A stretch of 62,840 nt of DNA from Acidimicrobiia bacterium (GTDB lineage Bacteria > Actinomycetota > Acidimicrobiia > IMCC26256 > JAGNEX01), in the NCBI GenBank assembly GCA_020637365.1, contig JACJWE010000004.1, positions 1 through 62,840 on the forward strand. The letters run 5' to 3'. Shown piece after piece: positions 37,564 through 46,702 of the stretch (positions within the stretch are counted from its first letter, which is position 1; each line of letters opens with the position of its first letter). Made by a program: the position numbers and the translations under genes. The notes under the pieces were generated by a model. That model searched no databases, was not told the DNA's origin, and worked only from the letters and a program-made list of their open reading frames with translations.

Positions 37564-38126
37564 GTGGCTGATATCGCACCTTCAGAACTGATCGATGGCG
37601 TCTACATCGTTACTCCGCAGATTTTCGGAGATGAACGAGGCCAGTTCGTCGAGACATACCGCAAAGAGTGGATCCCCGGGGCGGTGGAGATGATCCAGGC
37701 CAACCGGGCCGATCGCAGCGAAGGCTGCCTGGTCGGTTTGCACTACCACCGATTTCAGGCCGACTACTGGTATGTACCTTTTGGGCGGGCGCTGGTGTTG
37801 CTCCACGACCTGCGCGAGGGGGACCGACCGACGGTGCTACCCAGATGTTGGAGGTCTCGGGTACTGACCATCGATGCGTGTATATCCCGCCCGGTGTCGC
37901 TCACGGGTTTTACGCCCTCAGCGACATGACGATCACCTATTTGGTCGACGGCTACTACAACCCCGAGGATGAACTCGGCGTTCTCTGGAACGACCCCGAG
38001 TTGGGTCTTGATGTTCCGAACGCGTCGCCGATTTTGAGTGAGCGAGACAAAACCAATCCACTTCGTCGTGATATCCCTGCAGAGCTGCGTCCGAACTGGA
38101 ACAAGGTGCGCGGAGGCGGCTCCTAA
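37564..38126 (+). CDS. dTDP-sugar 3,5-epimerase-like protein, RmlC family (one frameshift)
   Basis: Two frames combine into a cupin epimerase of about 188 residues. The first has LIDGVYIVTPQIFGDERGQF and GLHYHRFQADYW. The frame breaks in a G5 run near 37818-37822, where G6 would restore it, and resumes as PTDGATQMLEV, then VYIPPGVAHGFYALSD and VLWNDPELGLDVP. These are RmlC landmarks, including the His of GLHYH and the AHGF turn. GTG 37564 is the likely start; GTG 37504 adds 20 atypical residues. It would act on a dTDP-4-keto sugar and fits the WecE-like enzyme 4 kb upstream. Confidence 0.82.
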
Positions 38127-38185
38127 CGCCATTCTGCCGCCCGGGCTCGTCCGACCAGTTTGGTGAGCCCAGCAGATGATTGTGG

Positions 38186-39760
38186 TCAGACGCCCGCTTG
38201 GAAGATGGCGACGGTCAACGTGACCGCTGTGCCCGGTGGGACCTGTGTTCCAGCGGCAGGGCTTTGAGCAATCACCTGATGGTTTAGGGCCATGTTGCCG
38301 TTTGGGTTGTTCTGGATGACGACTTGGAAGCCCATGGCTTCGAGCGCTGGTCGAGCGATGACATCGATCGCTCCGACGACATTTGGTATCGCAACCGTCC
38401 CGGGGTTCGGCGCCGGTGTGGACGGCGGCGCGGGCGGAGCCGTCGTCGTCGGGGTTGGCGCTGGCGCTGGTGGTGTCACCGAGGGCGGCGCCGTGGTGGG
38501 TGCGGTATTTGCCGGGTCCGGTGGCGCTGGCGTCGGAACGGGGGGCGCGGCCGGCACGGTAGTCGCGTTCGGGTCGACCAACACCGGCGGAAGGGTTGGA
38601 GGCACCAGATACGTGCGCGGCGCGATCGGAGCGAGCTTGGGATCGACCTGAACGTTCTTTGCCGGTCCTCGGGACACGAACACCTGGATACGGGACCCGT
38701 CGGGTGCGGTATGTCCCGGTGTCCGTGACAGCGAAAAGATCGTTCCTGGCGGTGCGGTTGGATTGGGTAGCAACACCTTTTGGGGATCAAAGCCCGCTCG
38801 CTTGAGCATCTCCTCGCCCTGGCCGTACTGACGGTTGATGACGCTGGGGATTCGAACCGGTGCCGGGCCTATGGACAATTGGAGCTCGAGGGTCTGATCC
38901 TTCAGCAGAGGCTCGCCCTCTTTGGGCACGGTCGCTGCCACCAAGCCGGCCGGGGTCTTTGTCGAATACATCTTGACGACGTCGGTATCGATCCCGAGCT
39001 CGGAGACGAACCGCACCGATGACGCTCGGTCCGCGCCGATGAGTCCATCGGGGACCAGGCGTTCTGCTGGCCCCGAACTGACCACCAGGGTGACGGTCTC
39101 GCCACGGGCGACCCGCGCGCCGACCTCTGGATCCTGTTCGGTGATCTTTCCCGCCGGAACCACGGCGTGTGGTCGTCGTTCAACGTCGAGGTTGACGCCC
39201 ATTGCGTCCAGGGTCTCTGCCGCCGCTGACTCGTCATCTCCGACCAAATCGGGGAGGGGAGCGGTCCGATCGACGGAGTTGCGCGCGACGTCTTCCGACG
39301 CCGCATTCGCGAAGTAGAGAACCAGAGCGATCGCGGCGGCCAAAGCGAAGATGCCGAGCGTGACCATCCTGACCGAGCCGCCACCGAGTTCGCGCACACC
39401 GTTGGCGACGGTAGCCGTTTCGAAAAGTTGTGTCTCCCAGTGCGGTTCGCCATCCTCGCCTGGCGACGTTCCGGTTTGGTGGTCGAAAGCGCCTTCTGCG
39501 GCAAGGTCCTCGACGAGGATGTCGTCGTGGCTGAGATCTGAGTCGGTGCCGGTCGATCCCGACTCGGGATTCGTGCTCGCGTGTCCCGTACCGTCCTTTG
39601 TGGAGTGGCCTGGCGCGTTGCCCTCGGCGAGGGATGCCATCGGGCGGGTTGCGTCACCATCGTTTCGCGAGGAAGCGTCCGACGCTGGCCCATGTGCTGT
39701 GGTCGCATCGGAACCAGCGGTTTGGCTACGAGGTGGCGTGTTGTGAACCTGGCGTTCCAT
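38186..39760 (-). CDS. Single-pass PASTA-domain protein without kinase
   Basis: 524 residues: a Ser/Thr/Asp-rich cytoplasmic region (1-125), one membrane helix (131-153), then extracellular PASTA-type repeats at about 168-232 (PDLVG start), 235-300, 303-370 (IPSVIN) and 457-524 (IPNVVG). A Pro/Thr/Ala-rich spacer (about 385-455) precedes the last one. PASTA domains bind peptidoglycan fragments and normally cap PknB-like kinases or PBPs. Neither a kinase nor a transpeptidase domain is present, so this may be an envelope sensor or anchor. It faces a 500-bp regulatory-looking gap and the SGNH lipoprotein. Confidence 0.9.
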   Translation of the reverse strand: MERQVHNTPPRSQTAGSDATTAHGPASDASSRNDGDATRPMASLAEGNAPGHSTKDGTGHASTNPESGSTGTDSDLSHDDILVEDLAAEGAFDHQTGTSPGEDGEPHWETQLFETATVANGVRELGGGSVRMVTLGIFALAAAIALVLYFANAASEDVARNSVDRTAPLPDLVGDDESAAAETLDAMGVNLDVERRPHAVVPAGKITEQDPEVGARVARGETVTLVVSSGPAERLVPDGLIGADRASSVRFVSELGIDTDVVKMYSTKTPAGLVAATVPKEGEPLLKDQTLELQLSIGPAPVRIPSVINRQYGQGEEMLKRAGFDPQKVLLPNPTAPPGTIFSLSRTPGHTAPDGSRIQVFVSRGPAKNVQVDPKLAPIAPRTYLVPPTLPPVLVDPNATTVPAAPPVPTPAPPDPANTAPTTAPPSVTPPAPAPTPTTTAPPAPPSTPAPNPGTVAIPNVVGAIDVIARPALEAMGFQVVIQNNPNGNMALNHQVIAQSPAAGTQVPPGTAVTLTVAIFQAGV

Positions 39761-40072
39761 TGTCGTTTGACGATCTGTTTACCGGCATGAACATATTCGA
39801 GACAAACGATGCAATAGACGCTCGCGAGACGGGGTCGGTCGCGCGAACGGTGGGAGTCATTTGTACTGTGACACCGAGGAGCGAGACCTCAGCGCCCGGA
39901 TTCTATGTCGCTGATTCCTGAATTCCGATGGCTAACGCAACAAGAAACGAGTATTTGTCAGACCGTTGGTGCGTGACCACTCTCAGTGGCTGCGCCCTCG
40001 TGCTACTTCGGCCAGCCTTCGTGCGGTTCGGGTGTGCGAGGCGGTAGTCAAGAGGCTGGCGAGCGCGCGCCC

Positions 40073-40089
40073 GCATCGGTGACCGATGC
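40073..40089. promoter_or_regulatory. Perfect 8-1-8 inverted repeat
   Basis: GCATCGGT-G-ACCGATGC, about 175 bases upstream of the SGNH lipoprotein start. The short spacer favours a protein-binding site over an RNA hairpin. Confidence 0.4.
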
Positions 40090-40159
40090 CAGCCAGCGGT
40101 GGCGACGGGATCAACCCGGCGTGTGTCGGTCGACGCAATGCAGTGCTGGCTGGGTGAAC

Positions 40160-40175
40160 CACCTCGAACGAGGTG
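40160..40175. promoter_or_regulatory. Perfect 7-2-7 inverted repeat
   Basis: CACCTCG-AA-CGAGGTG, about 90 bases upstream of the SGNH lipoprotein start and unlike the palindrome at 40073 in sequence. It is a possible operator. Confidence 0.4.
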
Positions 40176-40263
40176 ATAGCACCGAGATAAATCATGCGTT
40201 CCCTATCGGTTCGCCCGCTGGTCGTAGGCACACAGCGACGGGGAGCGCAGATAGGGTGTGCCC

Positions 40264-41550
40264 GTGATTACGACCCCTCTTTCGTCCCGTACAGCGGGCG
40301 CTGCCGCCGCCATGAGCGCCGGGGTGGCCAGCGCCGGTGTCAGGCGTTTTCTCACCGCCGGCGTGACCGTAGCGTTGCTGGCGACATCTGGATGCGCAAG
40401 CGGGTCGGACAGTGAGGCCGTGAACTCGGCAACGTCATCGCCGATCGCCGGGGGAGCGCCCATACAGGACGCATCCACCATCGTCATCGACCTCGGGTCC
40501 ACGACCACCTCGGTGTCAGCCTCTACCTCGGAGACCGAGACATCGGATGTGCCCAGCCCGACGGAGCGGACAGGTTCGAGTGCTGCGGCGGCACCTTCGC
40601 CGACCGGGCGACAGGCTTCGTCAACCACCCGCGGCGGTTCCGCTGGCAACACCGCGGCTTCGACCCAGCCTGCCCCCAACGTCCCCCAGCCAACTGCAGG
40701 CGGGACCCAGCCGTCCCGCCCCGTGACGACCGCACCGTCGTCAACGATGCCCGCTGCGACCGAACCGCCGAACCAGGTGACCGAGCCGGAACCAGAACCG
40801 GAACCAGAACCCGAGCCGGAGCCGGAACCCGAGCCGAGTGGTCCGTTCCGGTATGTCGCTTTCGGTGATTCGTACTCCGCTGGATCGGGTTCGGGTCCGG
40901 ACGATCTGAGTGCGGCGTGTTATCGCAGCTCAAATTCCTATCCGTCTCGCGTCGCTGCGGCGCTCTCGGGTCAGGGCTATGACGTCGACTTCGTCCACAA
41001 CGGATGCGCTGGCTATCGCACCGGCGATGTCGCCGGGAACCTGAGCCTTCTCGGTGCGGATACCGACCTCGTCACGGTGACGATTGGGGCAAACGATGTG
41101 ACCTCGATCGGAGTCGGCGGGCAGATGGCAACCTGCATCGCGCTCTCCTGCAGCCTTGAGCCGTTACGAACTCAGATCGGCGGCGTGCAGCCAAAGGTCG
41201 CGGCGCTGTTCAATCAGATCCGTGCCGCAGCGCCGAATGCCACGATCCTGGCGGTTAGCTACCCGCTGATCACCGATGGCGCGGTTGCACCTTGCAACCA
41301 GGCCCCGGGTTTCAGCTCAGGCGAATTCGGCATTGTCCGTGCCTGGTTCGCCGAGGCCAACGCCACGATGGCGGGCGCGGCGAATGCTGCGGGCATCGGC
41401 TATGTCGATGTCGGGTGGACCGTGGGAGGCCACGAGGTGTGTACAGGTGACCCGTGGATCCTCGGGCTGGTCAAGCAGCTGGGTTTCTCGGGACATCCGA
41501 CCGCGGCGGGGCATGCTCAGATCGCCGGGGCTGTTGTCGGAAGCTTGTGA
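40264..41550 (+). CDS. SGNH/GDSL hydrolase lipoprotein with Glu-Pro spacer
   Basis: GTG 40264 is preceded by ATAGGG at good spacing; GTG 40258 is an alternative. 428 residues. A signal peptide ends in LLATSGC (lipidation Cys near residue 44), followed by a Ser/Thr/Pro-rich tether and eight or so Glu-Pro dipeptides before the catalytic domain. The domain has the blocks of secreted SGNH esterases: FGDSYSAGSG (Ser), HNGCAGYRTGD, TIGANDVTS and GHPTAAGHAQ (catalytic His). It resembles actinobacterial extracellular lipases and esterases. Probable sites of action are acyl groups on cell-wall glycans or lipids outside the membrane. Confidence 0.88.
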   Translation: MITTPLSSRTAGAAAAMSAGVASAGVRRFLTAGVTVALLATSGCASGSDSEAVNSATSSPIAGGAPIQDASTIVIDLGSTTTSVSASTSETETSDVPSPTERTGSSAAAAPSPTGRQASSTTRGGSAGNTAASTQPAPNVPQPTAGGTQPSRPVTTAPSSTMPAATEPPNQVTEPEPEPEPEPEPEPEPEPSGPFRYVAFGDSYSAGSGSGPDDLSAACYRSSNSYPSRVAAALSGQGYDVDFVHNGCAGYRTGDVAGNLSLLGADTDLVTVTIGANDVTSIGVGGQMATCIALSCSLEPLRTQIGGVQPKVAALFNQIRAAAPNATILAVSYPLITDGAVAPCNQAPGFSSGEFGIVRAWFAEANATMAGAANAAGIGYVDVGWTVGGHEVCTGDPWILGLVKQLGFSGHPTAAGHAQIAGAVVGSL

Positions 41551-41632
41551 CCTGATCGGCCTCGGCCAACCGGCGGAGCGCCGCTGTCTCAGCGATCGCA
41601 TGGTGCCAGGCGGAGTGGCCGTTCGACAGGGT

Positions 41633-41650
41633 GCTGCCCATCCGGGCGGC
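41633..41650. terminator. Stem-loop between convergent SGNH genes
   Basis: GCTGCCC (41633-41639) pairs with GGGCGGC (41644-41650), with one G-T wobble, around ATCC. It lies between the stops at 41550 and 41705. No T-tract. Confidence 0.4.
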
Positions 41651-41704
41651 GCTGGGCTAGGTGTCGCTCGTCGAATGGGTCACGAGTCCAACCCCTCGGG
41701 GTGT

Positions 41705-43879
41705 CTAGCGGCTCGTATCGGTGTTCGTCGCTGCCGTCGTCGTCGTTGTCGTGGCCGCCGGATTGATCGGGGTGATGATGATCAAGCCATCGTCCGTCGT
41801 CGTTGTCGTGGAAGCCGTGTCCGACACGGTGGTTGTGGGGCTGAACGCGTTCAGATCGACCGGCCAGCGCAACATGATGTGGTCGCGAACGACGGTGGCG
41901 AATTGTTCACCACCATCAAAGGTCAGGTGAATACCGTCGGAGCGGCGCACGGCCTGTTCGACACCCGACGCATTGGTGCGGTCTGACACGAACTTGCCGT
42001 CGGGTGTGAAGAACGCCCAGCCATCTAAATAGGTCATATCCGGATCGCCAGCGGCAACTTGTTGTGCAATCTCGTTGACCACTTCGATGTTTTCGGTGTA
42101 GCTGTCCCGGCGTTCCGCTGGTTGACCAACCCAGTAGAAGTGACGTCCTTGCGCGCGCGTGCCGTCGACGAGCATCTGGATGCGTGCGGCGTATCCAGCG
42201 CGCCATTCCGGTGTGTTCCACTGGGCTGGTTGGCCGTTGACCAGGATTGGTTGTTTGTCGTTGATGCCAGCGGTGAACACGATGGCTTCGCTCTGCAACG
42301 AGTTGATCTGGAAGGTCAAATAGGACACCCAGTCAAAGACGTCTGGACGGGTAAGACCGGTGGAATGGCGCGAGTCGACGGTGACATTCATCCACGGGGG
42401 CATGTTGGTGCGGTCGAGTCCGATCCCCATCTCGTAGGCAAGGGAGTCGCCCCCAACCCACACTCGGAGCGGATCTCCGGGATAGATCGTGCGGTTCGAC
42501 GGCAACGTCGTGGTGGTGGGGTTCACCGTGGTCGAGGTGGTGTCGGCAAGCGCTTCGTCGGGCACGTGACTAGCGATATCGCCTTGGTCGATCGTGAGGT
42601 CGCCGTCGGCTCGGAACGCCCGGTTGGGATCGTTTTCTCGGTTGAGGAGGTCGTCGATCCAGATCCTGGGCTGTGTCAGCTTCATCGCGTCGGAGACGTC
42701 GAGGAGTGGGTCGGCGACGGCGGTCGCGTAGTCATGTCGCCATCCGTACGGCTGGCGGTTGGCAGTGTCTGCAATCGACTGAGCGTTGAGAAGGGCCGCG
42801 AGGATGAGGCCGATCAGTGTCACCAGGATCGTTCGCCGTGCGGTGCCGACGCCGAATGCGGCGTCGGTCTGCTCATCGGTCGCTGGCGTGTGTTCGAGCC
42901 GAGGGTTGAGGTCGGCCTGGGGGACCTGCACTTTGTCTGTCGGGGTGTGAGCTTGTGGGATTTCGCCCGGCGGTGCTTGACCCGGCGGGATCTGGGGGGC
43001 CGGCGAGTCGAGTGTGCCAGGGGGTGCGACGTCCGCAGCGGTTGACTGAAGCGATGCCGTGTCGGCGGCGTTGCGCGCAACCGACGGCGCCGTGCTGCCA
43101 CCCCAGATCAGCGGCGTCGGAGGCGCTGTATGAGGTGTGTTTTCAACGCCAGGTTCCGAGGCCGGTTCCGCGCCTGTGCGAAGCGTGAAGGCTTCGGGTG
43201 CGACACCATGCGGTGAGGATTGCTCGGCCGTCGATGCAGGAGGTGGTCCCGGAGTCGTTTCTGGTCCCGGCGTGGCTGGTCCCGGCGTGGCTGGTCCCGG
43301 CGTGGCTGGTCCCGGCGTGGCTGGTCCCGGCGTGGCTGGTCCCGGCGTGGCTGGTCCCGGCGTGGCTGGTCCCGGCGTGGCTGGTCCCGGCGTGGCTGGT
43401 CCGGCGTGGCTGCGTGGCTGCGGCGCCTCTTCCGAGGTTGGGGTTGACGGTTGAACACCCACGTCCGACGACGTCGGGGAATCCGGTATCGGGGTCGTAG
43501 CCGCGGACGCTTGACCGTCGCTGATCTCCAGGACCCGGGGTGATTGGGCCTTGTCATCGGTCTGGACGTTGCGGCGCTTCCACAACGAGCCGCGCCGTTT
43601 CCATGGGCTTGGTACCGCTTCGAATTCGATTGGTTTGCGTTCTCCGGCAGGTGGGGCCGGCGCCGCTGGCGGCTGCGGAACAGCCGGGCCACCCTGAGGG
43701 ATCTTGTCAGTCTCAGCGGAGCCCGGTGATGGCGTGACGCTGGGTTGTGAGACGACACCTGGTGCGGGCGGAGTCGGACGGTCGAAGGCGTCTTCTTCGA
43801 AGACGTCATCGGGCGCGTCGGGTCCGCCGATCTGGGGATGTGGGCGATTGAGGTCGTCTGGATGCTGTGGGCCCGACAT
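41705..43879 (-). CDS. DUF459 SGNH-domain membrane protein paired with MBOAT
   Basis: 724 residues: a long Pro/Thr/Ala-rich cytoplasmic region (1-330) containing nine to ten ATPGP repeats, a basic patch WKRRGSLWKRR, one membrane helix (about 348-365) and an extracellular SGNH domain of the DUF459 type. The nucleophile is in VGGDSLAYEMG, block III is AGINDKQP, and the Asp/His pair is in SDGIHLTFDGG. DUF459 proteins are regularly encoded with AlgI-like MBOATs and are thought to complete O-acyl transfer to an exported polysaccharide. Here the gene overlaps the MBOAT stop by one base (TGATG), so the two should be made together. Confidence 0.9.
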   Translation of the reverse strand: MSGPQHPDDLNRPHPQIGGPDAPDDVFEEDAFDRPTPPAPGVVSQPSVTPSPGSAETDKIPQGGPAVPQPPAAPAPPAGERKPIEFEAVPSPWKRRGSLWKRRNVQTDDKAQSPRVLEISDGQASAATTPIPDSPTSSDVGVQPSTPTSEEAPQPRSHAGPATPGPATPGPATPGPATPGPATPGPATPGPATPGPATPGPATPGPETTPGPPPASTAEQSSPHGVAPEAFTLRTGAEPASEPGVENTPHTAPPTPLIWGGSTAPSVARNAADTASLQSTAADVAPPGTLDSPAPQIPPGQAPPGEIPQAHTPTDKVQVPQADLNPRLEHTPATDEQTDAAFGVGTARRTILVTLIGLILAALLNAQSIADTANRQPYGWRHDYATAVADPLLDVSDAMKLTQPRIWIDDLLNRENDPNRAFRADGDLTIDQGDIASHVPDEALADTTSTTVNPTTTTLPSNRTIYPGDPLRVWVGGDSLAYEMGIGLDRTNMPPWMNVTVDSRHSTGLTRPDVFDWVSYLTFQINSLQSEAIVFTAGINDKQPILVNGQPAQWNTPEWRAGYAARIQMLVDGTRAQGRHFYWVGQPAERRDSYTENIEVVNEIAQQVAAGDPDMTYLDGWAFFTPDGKFVSDRTNASGVEQAVRRSDGIHLTFDGGEQFATVVRDHIMLRWPVDLNAFSPTTTVSDTASTTTTTDDGLIIITPINPAATTTTTTAATNTDTSR
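43261..43409. repeat. 15-bp minisatellite, nine perfect copies plus one 14-bp variant
   Basis: CTGGTCCCGGCGTGG repeats nine times without change from 43261 to 43395, followed by a copy lacking one C (43396-43409). It encodes the ATPGP pentapeptide array in the DUF459 protein's cytoplasmic region. A 15-bp unit keeps the frame when copies are gained or lost. Confidence 0.95.
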
Positions 43880-45378
43880 CAGAACTGGAAGTAGATAAAC
43901 GGTGCGACACCCTCGGGACCCAGGGAATCGATGACGAGTAGGACGGTTGCGACGACGACGATCTGGAGCACGGCAGGCGATGCGGTGAACCAGCGGGATG
44001 CCCGGGCGCCGAGGCCGCTACGCACGAGCTGAACGGTGAGGGCGCCCCCGATCGCAACCGGGAACCAAGGGTCGGACAAGACGGTTCCGTGCGCGGCCGT
44101 CGCGATCCTGCCGATGATCTGGCCAGCGGTGGTAAAGGAGTCCGCCCGGAAGAAGATCCAGGCAAAACACACGATGTGAAACACCACGAACCACCGCAAA
44201 CCGTCGATAATGCCCCGCTTGGTTGCTGAGCCGATCTGAGCAAATTCCTCAGCGACGGCACCGCGCTCGGGCTGCGCTCCAAGCGGGTCGGCCCGGTTCG
44301 CCCGCCAACGGGAGATCCGGTCAGCCCCATAGCGTTCGATCGCCAATCCGCCGCCATGGATCGCTCCCCAGACGACGAAAGTCCACGCAGCACCGTGCCA
44401 GAGACCGCCGAGAAGCATCGTGATCATGAGGTTGATGTAGGTGCGGCGCTCACCCTTTCGATTGCCGCCGAGGGGAATGTAGAGGTAGTCACGGAGCCAG
44501 GTCGACAGTGAAATGTGCCAGCGGCGCCAAAAGTCTTGGAGAGACAACGCCCGGTATGGGGCGTTGAAGTTGTCCGGGAACTCATAGCCCAGCAACAACG
44601 CGCAGCCGATCGCAATGTCGGAGTAGCCCGAAAAGTCGGCATAGATCTGCACCGCGTATGCGTAGACCGCGAGCAGCACCGTCCAACCCGAATAGCTGTC
44701 GGGCAGCGCGAAAACGTCGTCGACCAGGTGGGTAGCGAGGTAGTTGGCGATGACGACCTTTTTGAACAGTCCGCCCGCTATCAGCAGAAACCCGCGCCCT
44801 ATCTCGATTTTTCGTGGGTCGGGGCTTTTGGCGAGCTGAGGCAGAAAGTCCTTCGCTCGCACGATCGGACCAGCGACGAGCTGAGGGAAGAACGACAGGT
44901 AGAGGGCGAAATCGAGGAGGCCGGCGGGTGGGATGTCTCGTCGGGAAACATCGATCACATAGCTCAGCGCCTGGAAGGTGAAGAACGAGATCCCGACCGG
45001 CAACACCAGCTGGCTGTAGTTGATGGTCGCGTCCCAGCCGAGCGAATGGAACAGTTCGTTGGCTGATTCGACGAAGAACCCGTAGTACTTGAACACCCCG
45101 AGGAGCGCCAGGTTGACGGTGACCGCGGTGATGACCAGGGTCTTCTTGAGTCTGAAGCGAAAGCGCTCTTCGGCGAGGTAGGTGCCCTTCGCCAAGACGA
45201 AGTTGATCAGCGTCGAGCCACCGAGCAACAGCAGGAAGCGTTCGTCCCACCACCCGTAGAACATGTACGAGGCGGCGAGAAGAAACACCTTGCGGGCGCG
45301 GGCATGACCCAACATCGCCCAGCTCACAGCTAGCACGATGGTGAAGAAGACCGCATATGTGATGGTGGGAAACAGCAA
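43879..45378 (-). CDS. MBOAT family O-acyltransferase (AlgI/DltB-like), intact
   Basis: The 499-residue membrane protein has the family's landmarks: VAGPIVRAKDFLPQL, YADFSGYSDIAIG, DFWRRWHISLSTWLRDYLY, IPLGGNRKGERR and the active-site GLWHGAAWTFVVWG with its His. Eleven or so membrane helices are expected. It passes acyl groups across the membrane for O-acylation of an exported glycan. Start appears to be TTG 45378, with GAGG about ten bases upstream. The DUF459 gene follows with a one-base overlap. It shares motif layout with the broken MBOAT at 1733-3173, and the two ends match (YFQF stop). Confidence 0.93.
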   Translation of the reverse strand: MLFPTITYAVFFTIVLAVSWAMLGHARARKVFLLAASYMFYGWWDERFLLLLGGSTLINFVLAKGTYLAEERFRFRLKKTLVITAVTVNLALLGVFKYYGFFVESANELFHSLGWDATINYSQLVLPVGISFFTFQALSYVIDVSRRDIPPAGLLDFALYLSFFPQLVAGPIVRAKDFLPQLAKSPDPRKIEIGRGFLLIAGGLFKKVVIANYLATHLVDDVFALPDSYSGWTVLLAVYAYAVQIYADFSGYSDIAIGCALLLGYEFPDNFNAPYRALSLQDFWRRWHISLSTWLRDYLYIPLGGNRKGERRTYINLMITMLLGGLWHGAAWTFVVWGAIHGGGLAIERYGADRISRWRANRADPLGAQPERGAVAEEFAQIGSATKRGIIDGLRWFVVFHIVCFAWIFFRADSFTTAGQIIGRIATAAHGTVLSDPWFPVAIGGALTVQLVRSGLGARASRWFTASPAVLQIVVVATVLLVIDSLGPEGVAPFIYFQF

Positions 45379-45614
45379 GGGGCAGATGCCTCACGAGCTC
45401 GGTGTGGCCGAACCGCAACAGGGCGCGTTTGTTTGCGCGCACCCGGCGGTTGCGGGCCCTAAGCGTAGGCCTGGACGGGTCAGGTTTCGGCCATCCTCAG
45501 CAGACAAGTCGTTGAGGCGGACGTGACATCATGTCGCTCGTGCTGATCGAAAGGGCCGCGCCCACGTGCCACGTTTGACGACCCTGGTAAACCGAACTCG
45601 CCACCGCGCTCGGG
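45379..45614. other. Gap between the MBOAT gene and the 45.6-kb unknown gene
   Basis: A 236-base divergent region. The 45.6-kb gene may begin inside it, because its N-terminal frame is open back to 45591 and the following gene is frame-damaged. No RNA gene or strong palindrome is visible. Confidence 0.4.
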
Positions 45615-46631
45615 ATGACGGGCGCTGGGTCGGTCGATGTCGGTCTCGCTCGCCCACCGTCGGAGATTGTCGGCGTGAGCGCTGAGCAGTGGAACGCGCT
45701 CAGCATCGCCCGCGGAGCCGGTGAGATGCAGGCGGACTTCGAGACAGCATTTGTGAACGGTCGGGCCTTTCTCGACGCTGCAGACGGTCTTCGCGGGCGC
45801 GGAGCGCGTCATCGAATGGAAGGGTGAACACAAGGATCCGGTACCAGCGCCGCTGCCGGTCGATCTTCGCGTCGATCACGTGTACCCGTCAGCTGCAAAT
45901 ACGGTTCTAAGGTTTTGGGAAATCATTCACCGCACGCGCTCATCGATGGGCTCCTCGAAGGAAGCCTGACAAGGCAGCATGCGGCCGAAGCAGGTGACTG
46001 GTTCCGCCTTGTCGCACCCGAGGCGTACGCCGATCTGTGGGCGATGATGCGCGAGTTCGCTACCGTCGAGGGGCTGCCGGCCGATCCAGCTGAGATGGAT
46101 GTCGCACAGCGGAAGGCGGCGAGCAAGATGTTCCCGCGCTCAGAGCTGCCACCGCCCCTGGCCGCCGCGTACACCGAGATGTCGGCGATCGTGAGTCGTC
46201 ACAGTGCCGCTCGCCTCAACGATCGCCTCGGTCCGCTCAAGGGGCGCCAACGCGAACGGTTTCTGTGGAGACTGTTGCGGATCGGCACCGCTCCGTATTT
46301 CATCCTCGGCAGTTCAGGGAAGTCGGCTGCCGCTCACAGCAACCGTCCCGTTCGTTTGCGTATCGGCACGCCCTGGGATGTGCACCAGGTCTCAACGTTT
46401 CGTGGTCTTCGTGTCGTGCCAGTCGAAGCCGGCCAGCCTCGCCTCAATCTGGTCGCTGACTACACGATGTCTGACGGCGCATCCTGCCAGCTGGCGCTCC
46501 ACGTCGAGATTCGGTGGTCACACGGCAAGTTCGGCGGTGCACCTGAAGCAAAGGTCTACCTCGATTCGCCACCGGCGCATGTGCCTGGATACTTCCCACT
46601 CGAACCGCCCGATGGGCAGTTTGCATTCTGA
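45615..46631 (+). CDS. Conserved-looking protein of unknown function (two frameshifts)
   Basis: Three frame segments read as one protein of about 338 residues. The first, from ATG 45615, has LARPPSEIVGVSAEQWNALS and ends near 45770. The second has TVFAGAERVIEWKGEH and PVPAPLPVDLRVDHVYP. The third, after a missing C near 45884, has SCKYGSKVLGNHSPHALIDG and continues to 46631 with RFLWRLLRIGTAPYFILGSS and DVHQVSTFRGLRVVPVEAG. Joined, the segments give a continuous globular sequence with no signal peptide or membrane helix. The PYFILG and DLRVDHVY stretches look like conserved cores, but I recognise no family. It precedes ccdA by 71 bases. Confidence 0.65.
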
Positions 46632-46702
46632 CGGTTGCCGGTTAAGGGGTCGGGTCGGCCCGTCGATGATCTTGGTCGACGACGTGGAACAATCGGAGAC
46701 CG

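Larger units (their letters stand above)
39761..40263. other. 503-bp intergenic region with two palindromes
   Basis: This is the longest gene-free stretch, between the divergent PASTA and SGNH genes. I see no coding region or RNA gene. Two inverted repeats stand out, at 40073-40089 and 40160-40175, both nearer the SGNH lipoprotein start. Promoters for both genes should lie here. Confidence 0.5.

Noticed and set aside
43261..43409. Repeat array considered as CRISPR
   Set aside because: Units are contiguous with no spacers, lie inside a coding frame and encode ATPGP; no cas genes are near.
45480..45833. 117-codon minus-strand frame
   Set aside because: It overlaps the better supported plus-strand gene at 45615, has no ribosome site and no protein-like pattern.
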